A stretch of 64,000 nucleotides of DNA from Hippasteria phrygiana (GCA_037893225.1 JAZGUH010000615.1:186001-250000), one strand, 5' to 3'; positions 12,113 through 25,313 are shown, counted from the first letter of the stretch. Notes: generated by a model not told the origin, from the sequence alone. Numbers and translations are program-made.

Positions 12113-12544
12113 GTAAAAATGACGCAGACCTCTCTCACCACTGAACTTCCTCTTTATTTAATGTCGATTGCCAAACTTATTTCAATTACCATGTGTGTAC
12201 CCAACGGGTTACCATGTGTGTACCCAAAGGGTTACAATGTACTGAGTGTGCATACAGTCCATAAGAAACCCAAAAGGCCCAGTCACAATTTTGGGGTTTG
12301 TTTAAGGAAAGCTTCCTAGGCTGTCTATTTACACTAGACTTGAATTGGGTAGAGTAGCCAGTCATTGTACTGAATTTTATCCAAACATTGCGTATTAATG
12401 CAGCTTTAGAAATGTGATGCAGCTCAACAATCTTCAAAAGTGTACCACCGACACAACAAAGCGTAGTCCGTCAGCCCTATGAATGCTATATCATACCCCA
12501 ATCCAGGCGTTATTTTTTTGCAAAACTTTCCAACAGTGAACGAA

Positions 12545-12745
12545 AAAACTGGTAGGAGCGGGATTTGAACCTGTGACCTCCGGAACACCACACAACAGGT
12601 GCTCTACCAACCGACTACTTCCCCTATAAGTTAACAGTTGGCAGTCTCCCAAATTGTCAGTTTCTTTGGTGGGGGGGGGGGGGGGGGAGGTGCACTAGTC
12701 AGAAGTCATAAATCCATAATGCTGTATAGCCAGGGATCATGCCCA
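12545..12745 (-). mobile_element. Degraded tRNA-SINE copy
   Basis: Read on the minus strand, the B box is GGTTCAAATCC and the flanking blocks match the SINE family at 2745. A 17-base G tract (12671-12687) replaces the middle of the upstream block. The A-box region is mutated. Confidence 0.7.
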
Positions 12746-13317
12746 ACTTTACGGGATTTCAGAGTCTGTATTTTGCAAAACCTCAACTTCTTGTCGCTTT
12801 CAGCGTGCAGAAAAAATGAGTATCAAACGAACACCCCCCCCCCCCCCATCAATTTCACTATAGATGCTTGTCTCACTACATGTACTTCCTGGAGACAGTT
12901 GACAAAAAGTGCAGTACTCCCTGGTCTCAAGGTTGTTGGCAAATCCTAAATTTACACACACACACAGCCACCCTTGCAATTCAAACTCTCAGGCATTTTA
13001 GTTCTTTCTACTGCTTCACAGACAACCCCATGCCAAGACCTGCCAACTCCGTGATTCATGGAAACCTAGCATTTGTAGAGTTTTCCAAGTCATCCGGCCG
13101 ACAAGGTCAATGCAAAAATTGTCACAGTCGGGTCACAGATGATGTCAACATGCAATTAAGTTATAATGTGAAGGTCACAGCCCCAACCACAATTTTGAAG
13201 CCAAATTTTGAAAGGTACATGTAAGATTTTGCATTGGTAGAGATGATGAAACAGTTGCAGGCAGCATATATGCGTACTTTGTGTGATTCAACATAAATCG
13301 TACACAAAATAGAAACC
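12746..13317. other. Non-coding spacer
   Basis: It holds a 14-base C tract at 12834-12847 and a short ACAC run near 12955. No gene is seen. Confidence 0.45.
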
Positions 13318-13380
13318 TTTTCAAAGTAAACAAAGAAACTAGCAGGAGCGGGATTCGAACCTGCGACCACACAGTTTCGG
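13318..13380 (-). mobile_element. SINE fragment
   Basis: Only the TTTCTTTGTT end plus the B box (GGTTCGAATCC, minus strand) remain. Similarity stops after the GTCGCAGG block. Confidence 0.7.
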
Positions 13381-13614
13381 CTCAATTTGTCATCCTAGTC
13401 ATGAGTACTAAATAGTGAAAACCATTCTGTTTTAATCATGGTTTTGTGCATGTTATATGTGCATGTTAATATTTCAAGTGTTTTTGGGAGGTCTTCAAGT
13501 ACAATTTTCCCAAAGATGACAGCATTTCACACGGAAATATTTTGTAGGTGGATTGGAACCAGGACCATCTTTATATACAGTAAGCTTTCAGATTGAAACT
13601 AATCAATTTTACTT

Positions 13615-13700
13615 TTTCAAAGTGAACCAAAAATACTGGCAGGAGCGGGATTCGAGCCTGCGACCTCCGGAATACCGTACCGGCGCTCTACCAACTTTTC
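13615..13700 (-). mobile_element. SINE fragment
   Basis: The B box has one change (GGCTCGAATCC, minus strand) and the fragment ends within the A-box region, at CCAACTTTTC on the plus strand. Confidence 0.7.
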
Positions 13701-15404
13701 ATCATTACCAAAACTATATCATACCTTTAATAACAGGAAAATCATTTGAACTTGGAAAGATTTCTCTTAAAATATGAGCTATTTAGAAGCTTTTATAGAA
13801 GACATTTAAAAAAAAAAATTTTTAGCACATAAAACTATATAGACACAACTCTGATGACAGCATGCGTTGGTTCATGAATATGTAAATTTGCATAAACCGC
13901 AAAGCCAAAAATGTGACAATTCCTCCATAGAATTGCTTAAAACGAGGTAGAAATTTATAGTCCCATGGAAATAACATTATCCAACATTCTCTTACACGGT
14001 CCCTTTAACAAACAAAAAAATACAACAATTGGTCTACGTGCCTTAATGCACTCACACTCGTAAAAACAAAATATACTGCCTACGCATGCGAAGCATTTCA
14101 ATGTTTCGAGTCGGCTATTAGTACACCTACTCACGGCTGCCTTGTGTCCACAAAGGTATGTTCAGGAGCGCTTGACAAATTCATGTTTCCAGTGTCGTTA
14201 TAATATCGTTACTATTCTAGCTCCGGCAGTTGACAGACATTGACGCGACGTCAAGTTCAAATTCACGATGTGATATGGTTCCCTGTAGCCACACACAGGC
14301 TGGCCTGGGGATCTTGTAGAATGTTTGTTGATTGGAAACAAATCAGTAGTTCTTCTCTCCTGGTGTTTACTTTCCATGATCAAATATTGGAGGGTTGTGT
14401 AGAACACCCACTTGCAGACCATCTGGCAATCGCAAATGCCTTTGGGCTCGCAAACCCACTGAAATTCCAGCTTGGCTTGTGGTTGAGATAACACTTCACA
14501 ATCATGTATGTATGACAAAAAGTTGACGAACTGACTTCAGTGAGTTTCAGAATCGTTGGGCGGGGCTCGGAATCAACTTCAAGGTAGAAGAAACTGGCTA
14601 CTTCAAGGAGCCGACTTTTCAACAACAAAAATGGAAATCGTGGTTCCGATTCCAGGGCTGGAGTTGAGTAGAGTCGACTTCTATCACATTGTACAGTGAA
14701 CTCACATCCAGACACAGACACCTGCTTCCCTTCCACCTCTAATCTTTCACAATTTAAAGGAAATGTGAACAGGTACCTTCTATCCCTGTGATTTCTGCCT
14801 TTTCTTGACTTTTGCAGCCCACACCTTGAGTGGCCTTTTGGCCTTGCATAGGGTCGGCTAATATTCATAAAAAGAGTCCCAAAAGAGTCTCTCTTTGTAT
14901 TTAAAGAAAGAGCAGGGATGCAAGTAAAAGATTCGTGTCCAGAGCCTGGAAATAAGACTGATCATGTGTTACATTCCAACATTTTATTGGTAAAAAGCCT
15001 AAAGCCAGGCTAATGCCTTGACCAGAAGCATGGTGTCTCAGTGTGAAATGTGTCAATATGCAGATAGATGATGTAAAACAGTTCACTGGAAGAAGTACAT
15101 TGGGTGGGTCAAATGGGTTTGGCCTACATGTACATACAGAGGGTGTAACCAGCAGGGCATGTTGCATGAGATGTCCCATTGCGGGTCACATTGGTAAATT
15201 GGTGCTAGACCTACCTTCGATCACAAGGACTCAGGTTCAGTTCCTCATGGTCCTTGTGTTAGGTCATCGGTCCCTAAAATGCACCTGGGCGCAATTTCGC
15301 AGGGTTGCTACAGCAACACACGATTTTCTGCTCACTGAACCTCTGTCAATTTCATACCGACTATCAGTGGTAAGTACTGGAAAGCGCATGATAACTTCAG
15401 AGGC
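13701..15404. other. Non-coding spacer with long chance frames
   Basis: A 162-residue frame (14380-14868, minus) and the first part of a 214-residue frame (15043-15687, plus) are open, but neither shows a domain or a defensible exon boundary. The second runs into a dispersed repeat. Confidence 0.4.
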
Positions 15405-15610
15405 AGATCTGCTGAAATTGAATACGGACGACAGCCATAGCAGCGGCTTGAAAAAGACCACCTGGCCGGTTGTCGTCTATATGCACATTCCGTATTCAAT
15501 CCATTGTTTGCCTATTGTGTGCATTAAGCTCGGCTGCACAAGCCCGTATTGGCATATACCAGCACCCATTAATAACAGTCGGACAGAATGGGTTAAAAGA
15601 GGGACTCAAC
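15405..15610 (+). repeat. Dispersed repeat D, copy 1
   Basis: Shares with 18760-18965 and 25640-25950 the blocks GAAAAAGACCACCTGG, TCAATCCATT, GGCTGCACA and a final GGGTTAA. Class unknown. Confidence 0.7.
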
Positions 15611-15769
15611 AATCCAGTGATGGCGTCGAGACCATCACAAGACCCTGCAAGACTAACACAAGACCATCACAAGACCTTCATTCTTAATTCAAATCTGAAG
15701 CTTTTCAAATGAACTGTAATAAAAGCATTCCTTTGTCATGGTTTATGCCTGTTACTTGTGCCAGTAACA

Positions 15770-15850
15770 AGCTGGTCTTGTGCATGGTCTTGTGCATGGT
15801 CTTGTGCATGGTCTTGTGCATGGTCTTGTGCATGGTCTTGTGCCTGGTTT
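15770..15850 (+). repeat. 12-bp tandem repeat, about six units
   Basis: The unit GGTCTTGTGCAT is repeated about six times with little change. The complementary word CAAGACCATCACAAGACC lies upstream at about 15640-15680, so the two stretches could pair. Confidence 0.9.
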
Positions 15851-15858
15851 TGGTCTTA

Positions 15859-16262
15859 AGAATGGGAATTTACGTTTAATTTGATAAACGTTTAGCAAAA
15901 CTTTCCCGTAACGTTTAAACGTTTAGTTAACAATTGCAAAAAGGCTGCTGCCCATCCTAGTATTTGTGTAGTACATAAGAGAGGTGCTGTCCATTGATTG
16001 TGGCCCAGTGGCGTATTGAAAACATCAAACATAAACAATTGTATACAATGTGTACAAATGTACTACTAAAGGCGTTTGTATTTCTTTGTAAATTAAACAG
16101 ATTTACAAAGATCCTAGATTCTTTGTAAATAAAACTGAAAGGTAGATTGCGTAAAATATACAAGGTCCAATTAAAAAAATTTGAGTTGCGTTTAAACATT
16201 TGGGAAAATTTCTAAACGGATTTTAATTTTTTTCCCTTTAAACGTGTAAACATCCCATCCTC
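15859..16262. mobile_element. MITE with TTTACGTTTAA-type ends
   Basis: The left end (AGAATGGGAATTTACGTTTAA) and the inverted right end (AGGATGGGATGTTTACACG) are similar. Inside, AAACGTTTA words recur in both orientations. Non-coding. Confidence 0.55.
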
Positions 16263-16578
16263 AGATGGTCTCGACTACAATGTACATCACTGCAACAATC
16301 CAAGCAAGCATACATGTACATGGTTAGCACAACTTGTCTGGAAAACATCACTAACATGATTAAGATTTTTCTGCTAAACATGTACAAAGCACAATCTTTC
16401 CGCTAACTGTCGAACAGCTGTATACCGATATATACCCCGATTACAAGATATGGGTTCTGTTGAATGTCTTCCATTTAGTTTACCTCGCACATCTAAAACT
16501 GAACTTTCTTCAGCAACTTTCCTCAAAATTCTTGATTATATTCTTCAGGCTTATAAGCTGCAGTACCAACCAACAGTG

Positions 16579-16646
16579 CTTGTGAGGAATTCCTTGTGAG
16601 GAATTCCTTGTGAGGAATTCCTTGTGAGGAATTCCTTGTGAGGAAG
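16579..16646 (+). repeat. 14-bp tandem repeat, five units
   Basis: The unit CTTGTGAGGAATTC repeats from 16579 at exact 14-bp steps. The last unit diverges at GAAG. Confidence 0.95.
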
Positions 16647-18759
16647 CCAGAGAGTAATTGAAACGACTGGAAATCATTATTCAATTCCACAATTTTCCCC
16701 AGGAGTATTACCGCGGCTACCAATTCGCTTGCATGCTCCGCAAAGCATGAAAACTTAATCTCCGCCATTGTGGATTAACAAGCTCCCAACGCCGACAAAA
16801 AAAAAACTGCTTGTGTCTGAATCTCTCTTGGTCAAACCTCAAATTGAGACGTGACAAAAAGCCAACACAAATTATCGTGTCTCAGAGATGGGAGCCTGCT
16901 GGGAAACCAAAACGCACGTGAATCATCGCCGCCGGCAGAAACCACCCCTTGGAGCCCAGACAAAGTCCACAGGTAACGCTGACGCGATGGTCCGGTCCCC
17001 CGTGGCCTGTGGTTACCAGGGTAGTGGTTGAAGGCAGTGAGGTTCTGGAAAGGTGCCACCGATTTGGTCACCAGGCTTTGAAGATTTTGAGATGTTACGT
17101 GGTTTTAAGGTAATCATGCCTGCAACTTCAATTTTGGATTTCAAAGCAAAACAAAAATCATGGTTTGTGACAGGTACACAGTGGTAGACCACTCCTAGAA
17201 AACTTTGGGGAAGGTATGGGGCCGGGATGACACAAGTCCTAACATTTGATATTTCAAATTGACAATAAAAAACACTAAAATCTACAGCTAAAGAACATAA
17301 AAAATATGACATATATGTCAGATCAAACTGTCCATTAACCCTAACCCTCCGCGACATTTTGGCTAGAAACCCTGCCAGATGCATCAAATTGCATACTTTG
17401 TCACATTGACTTGTGTGCAGAGTGCAGCAAAGTGAAGCTGTCACCACAGATGCACTGTGCTGCGTCTGGCAGGGTTAGGGTTAATTAATGTTAGACATGT
17501 AATTTTTTCAAATCCAGCACTGGCCAAAATTTACTTGCAAGTCTCAAAGTGAAAATTACATTATGGTTCAGGGTTTTGTTGAGGACAGAGGTCAAGCAAT
17601 GCACATTCTCTGGGTTACCATAGAATAAATAGTGTGAATGCGGTTACCCGGGTGCGTGCTGAAGTGGGTAAGCTGAATTATGAGGTTAATTTTGTAGTGT
17701 GCAACCGATTCTCCGGGTTAGTTTCTACCCGGGTATAATTAATACCCGGGTAAGCCCAGAGTAAAAACCAGTTTGAAACCCCTATTAGTGGAACACTCAA
17801 GCACTGTACAATCTGCACAGTGGGCCGACTCTTTGTGGCTTTTAGCTTTATCGTCGGTCCTCTATAACAGCATTTCCTGTAAACAGTCACATTTTGGACG
17901 ACGCCACAACAGTCCATAGAGCTATGCAGCTCACTTACAAGAGGGGGGAATTTGGAGAGGTTACGAGCGGTACATGTAATAGGGGTGAAGGGTCCCCACT
18001 TGACCAAAACTTACCCTTTGAGTGTCAGGCTTCTAACGAGCCGAATAAGCTTAGATATAGCCACATAGCATAAACAGTTTTCAAGGCAGTAAAATATCAC
18101 TCTTAGGCGTCATGTGTAGAGCCTATGTAACTGTAAGGCGTAAGAAAAATGTACGTGTATGTAGTCTTACTGCATGAAATACTTTTGCTCTGAAACATTG
18201 TATCTCATCATACGTGTAAATGTTTTAATAGAGGAACAACGTTCCCACTACTTAATTGAAGGAACACATTGGCTTGGAGGAGAATCCATTCGGCTACAAA
18301 AGGCATTTGTCCTACAATTACTATGTTTGAAAAGATCATCGAAAAGATCATTGAAAATCCGTCATTGACAAAAAAAAATTTTGTTTGGTTGGGAAAAGTC
18401 CGACTTGGAAACTGAACATATGCATGGTTTTTCATTAATGATTTTCAGCCATGTTTTTTGTTTCCCCATACTCTTATGTGGTACCCTCAATTGCTTAAAG
18501 GTTGAGTCCGGCAAACCCCCAAAAAAGAAAAAATTGCAGGTTAGATATTTAAAACAATTTCCAAGGTCACTGCTGTAACACCTTTAACCTTTTACACAAG
18601 GTACATTGTAGACCTACACATGTACCCAGTACTACCCACCTAACCAAGTGCAAAGAAGTAGTTCTTTACAATTGTGATCACAAGTACCATGTTCTGTTTG
18701 ATATCATAATAAAAAAAAACTGTTTAATTAAAACCCCTTGCCACCGGTTGACACAAATA
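16647..18759. other. Non-coding spacer with a weak foldback
   Basis: At about 17337-17484 an AACCCTAACCC / AACCCTGCCAGATGC stretch faces GCGTCTGGCAGGGTTAGGG in inverted order. Open frames on the minus strand (16832-17447) have no recognisable domain. No gene supported. Confidence 0.45.
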
Positions 18760-18965
18760 TGTGCAGATTGAAAATTGCCACCTGGCCGATTGACATCTAT
18801 ACACGCCAATTTTTGCATTTTCAATCCATTATTGGGTATGTGTACGTCATGCTTGGCTGCACAAGCCTCTTGTTTCCATTTCGCTTGGCTGCATAACCCG
18901 ACCTGGCACCCCGGCACCCCTATGAAATTCCCGGTTTGCCCGGGTTCAAGGGGTTAAAACAGATC
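18760..18965 (+). repeat. Dispersed repeat D, copy 2
   Basis: Carries GCCACCTGGCCGATTGAC, TCAATCCATTAT and GGCTGCACAAGC blocks and ends in GGGGTTAAA like the copies at 15405 and 25640. Confidence 0.65.
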
Positions 18966-19799
18966 CCAACTTTTCTTGTCCAAGTCCATTTTGCCCACTC
19001 TGTTACAATTTGCCTGCCATTGTGTTAAAAAATCCTGTGACCCAGAAATGACCCCTGCTGGCCTATTGGGTAGCCAGTGTGGCCAGAAGCCAGGATGAAG
19101 TTCATCCATACCTCAAACAATCCCAGTCCTCTAGCAATACAAGTAATAGTCTAGACTACAGTCCACTTGCATAATGTAGGTTCCTCTAACCATGGAGGTA
19201 CATGTATGCTCTAACCATGCTCCAACCAAGAGCACACACAGTGTCCTTCAAACTTCACATAGTACCCCATTTATAAAGATCTAAACAAAATCCAGACCCA
19301 CAATCTAACAAGGACTACATTATACAGTTATGCCCATAATTATGTATACCCTATGAAAAATCTGGTAGTCTGCTTTTCTCTCATACATAAAAGCTGGATT
19401 GGCGGAACTTAGGCTTTACTTAATGACTTTTATTTGGCACGTACAAATCTACATATATTTTGGTTTCACATCATTAGCATAAAAGTAGAAATATAAAATA
19501 AAATGATTCACAATACCCCAAATTTGGCATGGGTATGAATAATTTGGGGCATAACTGTATCCGTCTATACACCTACAAACATCCCTAAAAGTACTTCTCT
19601 TTGTTTTAATGGGACATAAGTGAATATTAAACTTTTTTATGCAATACAGATTCAAAAAAATTCAACAAATAAAAATTCCAACTAAAAGAGGCCATGTTGT
19701 CAAAAAAGATTCATTTGGAAGACTACTTTGAATAAAGCAATCTTGCAGGTTGATTTTGTATATTTACATGTACTTTCTCTTTGTTTGGGCGTACTCAAC
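18966..19799. other. Non-coding spacer
   Basis: AT-rich, with nothing recognised. It ends at the 3-bp duplication of the next transposon. Confidence 0.45.
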
Positions 19800-19802
19800 T
19801 AT

Positions 19803-21019
19803 AGGCCTTTTCACACTACGAAAAATCTCGGTGTTGGACCCGGGTCCGACCCGTGTTGACTAGACTGACCTTTTCACACTGCAACATTTCAACACGGCAC
19901 TGACCCGTGTAGAGCGCTCAACCCGGGTTGAAACTCAACCCTGCTCGGGAGGTGGGTTGAGAGCTCTCGACCCGTGTAGAGAAGTTGGACCCGTGTTGAA
20001 AGTCGTAGTGTGAACGTCTCCGGGTTGAGTTCGACCCGTGTAACCGTGGATCGGAGTGTGCGTGCAGAGCACCACATACTAGGCTGTTCGATATGACGAT
20101 ATTTGCCGATGTTTCGGTATTATGTTGCTTTTTCAGTTTTTGCAGCGTTTATGGTTTCTCCAAGTGTGTATACGTTAAGTGTGGATTAGTCTAGATTACC
20201 TTGCGCGAAATTATTTCCAATAAATTTGACGGCAGAATAGTACATAACGTATATGGAGGAATAAAAAAATACATTCTGTACTAAATGTGTCGTTTCTTTA
20301 ATCGTTTTAAACCCCGACATGACTTATCCGACATCTCCGCGCCGTATGTAGCGCACATTGCGTGCATGCGTATTCCATCGTTAGTGTATAGTCTTGGTCA
20401 AATGCAAACAACCGCACTGAACGCTACCATATTATTCCCAGTGTACAATGTACGTACATGCAGCTAACATTTTGCGAACTTCGTCTCGAGAAAAGGCTAC
20501 TAAGGTATGAGGGGGCCGGGATTATTGCTCAATATGGGGAACCCCAAAAGTGCATCTGCGCGTGCGCGTTGCTTTGTTGCAAACAGCTGGCCTTGGCCGC
20601 CGGTCAAGTACACGGTTCCTTCCTCCATGGTTCATGCTACTTTCATGAGATTCTTCTACCTCCGATATGTCGTAGAAAATGGGCCCCAAATCAGACAAAA
20701 GACCGACATGGAGTGAGGAGGATTTGGGCTGACAGCTCCATCCAAAGCCAGCTCGGCGGAACGACCAGAATGCAGTATGTGGGATTTTCCGATTCGACCC
20801 GTGTTGAACGGCCGGCCGTGTGTGTAGTGTGAAACGATCGCACAATACACGGGTCGAAACATTACACGTGTAGCAAAAATGCTGGCGCTGCGTTGAGTAG
20901 TGTGAAAAGGCAGCGTAATTGACCCGTGTTGAAATTTTAAGAAGTCTACACGGGTCGGACCCGTGTCGGACCCGTGTAGATTTCAACACGGGTCGAACGT
21001 ACATAGTGTGAAAAGGCCT
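19803..21019. mobile_element. 1217-bp inverted-repeat DNA transposon, non-autonomous
   Basis: The ends AGGCCTTTTCACACTA are perfect 16-bp inverted repeats, and TAT flanks both sides (19800-19802 and 21020-21022). Both subterminal regions carry many ACCCGTGT / ACACGGGT words in both orientations, plus extra internal copies of TTTTCACACT. A short frame from ATG 20679 reads MGPKSDKRPTWSEEDL and then stops. The W-S-E-E spacing resembles the start of a Myb/SANT-like DNA-binding domain, which is known in the second protein of PIF/Harbinger transposons. A 3-bp duplication also fits that superfamily. No transposase remains. Confidence 0.8.
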
Positions 21020-21022
21020 TAT

Positions 21023-21640
21023 GTCAAAATCTACTGACAATCCAGAATTGTTTTTTGCAATATAGACCCTCTGCTGTGAGCATTTTTACTGCTAGACTTT
21101 TCAAGGTCAGTCACTGTTTCACATGTTTAGTTAATTTAGACATAGGATATATGATCTGGGAGGGAAAGAAAATGTACAATTTTGGCCTTGTTTTATCGAT
21201 ACATGTATCATACAATGTACATGTGTATGCCTACATGTATGTATTTTTTTTTTTACTTCATGTTTGTAGAGTGTGTTTAAAATAATAACTATTTATTGGT
21301 TTATATGTTGATATACACTGTTCAACAATTACTATAAAAAGCTTGACAGAAATGAGAATTAGAAAGGGATCATACAAAAAGATTATCCCTATGGATTAAC
21401 CTGTCTAATCATGTACAAGTCTCTTTGAGTGACTTAATTACAGTAGAGTCAATCAAACACAGAAAAACAGGGCTGGAATTTCAGACACAAATATGCTAGA
21501 TTATGGGCTAGTGTAGTTTTACCCCTGGACTTGAAATGGCTCAAATAACCACTGTATACGAGCATGGAGGATACAAGTGTCCTGGTAAGACATTTATCAA
21601 GTCCGGTGTGAAGTTTACAATGAGTAAAGCACAGGAACAC
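21023..21640. other. Non-coding spacer
   Basis: Contains TACATGTA words and a T run near 21243. Near 21515-21615 weak matches to family A terminal blocks (CCCCTGGACTTGAAATGG, TCCGGTGTGAAG) suggest an older relic. Confidence 0.4.
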
Positions 21641-21644
21641 TTAA

Positions 21645-22265
21645 GCTGTGTCCGCACTGGACTTTTTTTGGAAGGTTTTACCGAGACGATGGTAAAATGA
21701 AAAATTGTCAAATGTGACCACTGTCTGCACTTGGACTTTCGACACGGGAAAGTTTTACCGAGACCGTGGGAGAAGTAACCAAGCTGTCAATATAACGACT
21801 CATGAGGGCGCTTTGCGTGACCTTTCTACATTGACGTGATTGACCCAAATCACGCGTGCCTTTTTATTTTTCCGGCCAACGTGTGTACACACAGGCCTAC
21901 GTCTTTAGCACCAATCAAACTTCCGACTGTATCAATAATAAAATCTGCCATGATTGCGACCAAAAGAGGAACGATGCACTGGAATTGCGTGGTGTCCCTG
22001 TGTAGCATGACCTCGCACTCGGGCCGGATGTACGCTTTCCTGAGCCGCTTTTACCGACTCGCACTGTCCGCACTGGACTTATCGTCTCGGGAAAAGTTAC
22101 CTGGTCAGTTTTCCTGGGCAGCAGTTGCCCGGTAGAAGTAACCGCTGGACTCAGGAAAAGTAACTGAGAGGAAAACATCCTAGGCTGTCCGCACTGGACT
22201 TAAAATGGGAAAAGTACAAATCATCTTGGTAAGTTTTACCAAAAAAAGTCCAGTGCGGACAGGGC
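21645..22265. mobile_element. MITE family A, copy 2
   Basis: Same ends as the copy at 7050, with TTAA on the left (21641-21644) and TAAA on the right, which is probably a mutated TTAA. It is shorter by about 37 bp, partly through a deletion near 21980 relative to copy 1. The internal TGTCCGCACTGGACTT repeats are preserved. Confidence 0.8.
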
Positions 22266-25200
22266 TAAAGTTAGAATGGTACAAGTAAAGATACAAAGTC
22301 TATGCACACAAGATGAAAAAGATTTATTATTTATGTTAGTGGTCAGAGATTAGCACCCAAATTGTGCAAGAACATCCACCCCACAAAAGATGACCATGTC
22401 CCTAAGAAGATTACCCACAATGGACAAACTACATGTACTGTATAGAATACAGCCATGGCTACAAGGGATGATCCTCTAATTCCTGTTTGTACCATTGACT
22501 GATTGGAGGACTTTCAATTTAAGCCCTGTTCACTTTAGAATTCTGCGGGGGATAAAACTCCGAAGACACGTGTTCATGTACTTTACCATTTATAAGCCCT
22601 GGCAAAAGTAAAATAGAATTACTCAAATTTTCTACACTCCAGACATGTGTGTACACATAAGTGTAGGTACATGTATGGATGATTAAATACTTATAACTAT
22701 CACAGCCTATCAAAAACTCTTCACACCAACTCTCACAGTTTGTGTGTGTTTCAATCTGACATTTGATAGGTTTTGATCAGTACAGTAGCTGGGTCGATTT
22801 TGGCCCTGAGAACAGGAGGGTTAACCAGGTTTTGAAAAGCCACCTAATTTAGTGCAAATTCAGCTCACACATATAAACCGCATGTACCTGTTCTTTATGT
22901 AAAAATGTGCTATCCATTCATGTGGGCAACATTAAAAAGAAAGTTTTTGGAAATAATTATTATGATTCACAACTGGTACAAACCCCACTCCACACCTCCT
23001 TTTTAAAATATTGTACATACAAAATATAAACAATTCGGACGAGTTAAAAACAAAAGTCCCCATTCTCGCCCAATGATTTCAAAACCTGGATGTCCAACTG
23101 GTACAAAACTTTTAAGACACAATACCATGTATCCCAGGCACGTACTCCTTAAAAACACCCCCCCCCCCCCCTTTGCATGACTCCAAGGTGCCACTGGGGA
23201 CTCTGGGGCAACACCAATGCCCTGGAGCGTCTAACAGAAAAGGAAATTGGTTGGTACACTTTGAAGAAAATTTTAGGAGGTATGATTTCCGATGGAGGGG
23301 GGAGGGGGGTGGAGGGCACAAGTGCACATCTGAGGGGTCTATGTACATGTGGTGCCAACAGGACCAGTACTGACCATGCATGATGTATAAAGCATTGGTA
23401 GTTGTGACGATATACATCCAACCAATTAGCGAGTTCCAATTTCCAACATGGCAGCAGCCAGAAGCTGTGTAACTACACGCTCTCTCTTTCATGTATTGGA
23501 ATCATCTCTCATGAATCATCAGCAAGAGTGATGTGGTGTTCCCGACAGGAAATTAACAAAAAACGAAATTTTCGAGCATTGTTTGCACAATTGAATCTAG
23601 GTTATTCAAATGGATATGTTTGACTGCAATCGATCATCTCCTGCCATCATCAATCTTGTCGACATAAATCTTGCCAACCCATGACATCATCTTCCAATTC
23701 CACAATGACACTTCATGTACTTGTCTACACACACCACGTATGTCAATTTCCCATTCGGAGTATACAAAAATTTGATATTTTAATGATTTTAAGCACATTT
23801 AATTTGAATGGAAACTTTTTTTTTTTTAAATCATCTTTCAATGTTCTATGCATTCATGGTAAAATGAGCTTTCTTTTCTGTCAATTTTATTTCATAAACA
23901 TGAGTGAAATTTTCCCCAATTCTGGAAAATGAATATATCACATGCTTGGAAATAATCTCTTCAAATATTTCGATAAAAACGAAGGCCAATTATTATTCTT
24001 GCAAACACTAGTTTTGAGGTTGTCATGTTAAGTTTAACCGCTACTGCTCCAAGGTTTGCATACAATAATACAAGGCGGCAAAAATTGATGAACATTTGGA
24101 CAAATAAAATAATGCCGATATCAAAGTCATGCTTTTTTTAGTTGAAAAAATCAAGATGTCAGCAGAGGGCTAGTTGCACACAAATTAGGATAAAATAACA
24201 ACTTCCCTACCCTCCCAACTTGTAATTATTTTAAATGCATTTTCAGCTCACAAACCTCATTATAAACCGCATTACAGAAATCCCAATGTTGTACTTTACC
24301 TTCAAGCCCATAATTCCCACAAAACTGCCCTATTCACTTAAACTTGCACCTGACCTCTCTAAGGAGATCTTCGTTCCATTTCTAGTGCCGACGACCTCCC
24401 GAGTGAGTGGGCGTCAAACGACGGTCTGTTCGCACCCATCACCGTCAATTAATGAACTAGTTGACACACCAGGACTGTCCGGAGTTGTCAACATCAGAAA
24501 GGCGTTCTCATTGGCCGAAGGGGTTTGGGGACAGAGGGGCTGGTTGCGAGCCGCCTAATGCGATCTACGACACTGTAATTGGACTTATTTCTACCTATTA
24601 TGATTCAAGTTCAGCGGTAGAGGTCAAACACGCCGGTAATATTGTACCTTGCGAACACTACTACAGGTTTTACACCAAGCCTTCAAAATTACACGTACAT
24701 GTATACAATGTTCGCCAAGTGTCAAGGAATTCAGAAAATGAAATCGGCTTGGAAATTATGAACCAATTTTACAACTTTGCTTAATATTTCTATAGAAACT
24801 TTTCAAGAGGAATAAAACAAGCACAAACAGCTGCTCTAAATATATTTTTTAAAAAGTAAAACACATCCTGGCACAGGCAGACTGAAGCAAAAAATCAAAT
24901 AAAGTAAATCAAGTAAAATCATCAACATGAAATTTAATAAAGAGTAAAAACTGCCCTAAAAAACTGCACATACATTGTAATGAACAATTTGTCGCACAGC
25001 TGACTTGCCAGTAAACTTTGTGGCAAAAAACATTTTACCATGGAACATTATGTAGAGGCACAAAATCTGCTGTGAGGAAATATTACACAAAACTACTAAA
25101 GAGAAAGGGCTTCAGAAAATTTGAAACACTAAAAGAAAACATCAATTCCGAAAGTAAAATGTCCACCAGAAAATAGCAGAGGAAAATTGTCTTAATTCCA

Positions 25201-25313
25201 AAGTCAATATTTCCATCCATGGGAACCTCGTTAGCGTGACCCAGGTCACGACCTAGGTCAAGTACTAATCGTAAAACAAACAGTGGACGAGTCCTTGGGA
25301 TGCTTGGACTTAC
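22266..25313. other. Non-coding, likely intron or 3' part of the collagen-like gene
   Basis: No exon was recognised. A 14-base C tract lies at 23158-23171. If the gene beginning at 28628 continues leftward, this region should hold further exons, but I could not find Gly-X-Y coding on the minus strand. Confidence 0.35.

Noticed and set aside
14380..14868. 162-residue minus-strand frame
   Set aside because: No domain, no conserved motif, no promoter or splice evidence. Chance frame most likely.
15043..15687. 214-residue open frame
   Set aside because: Its last third is dispersed repeat D and its end falls beside the CAAGACC-rich stretch; no domain or splice context.
20522..21040. 172-residue minus-strand frame
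   Set aside because: It overlaps the right half and terminal repeat of the transposon at 19803; it reads through ACCCGTGT words.
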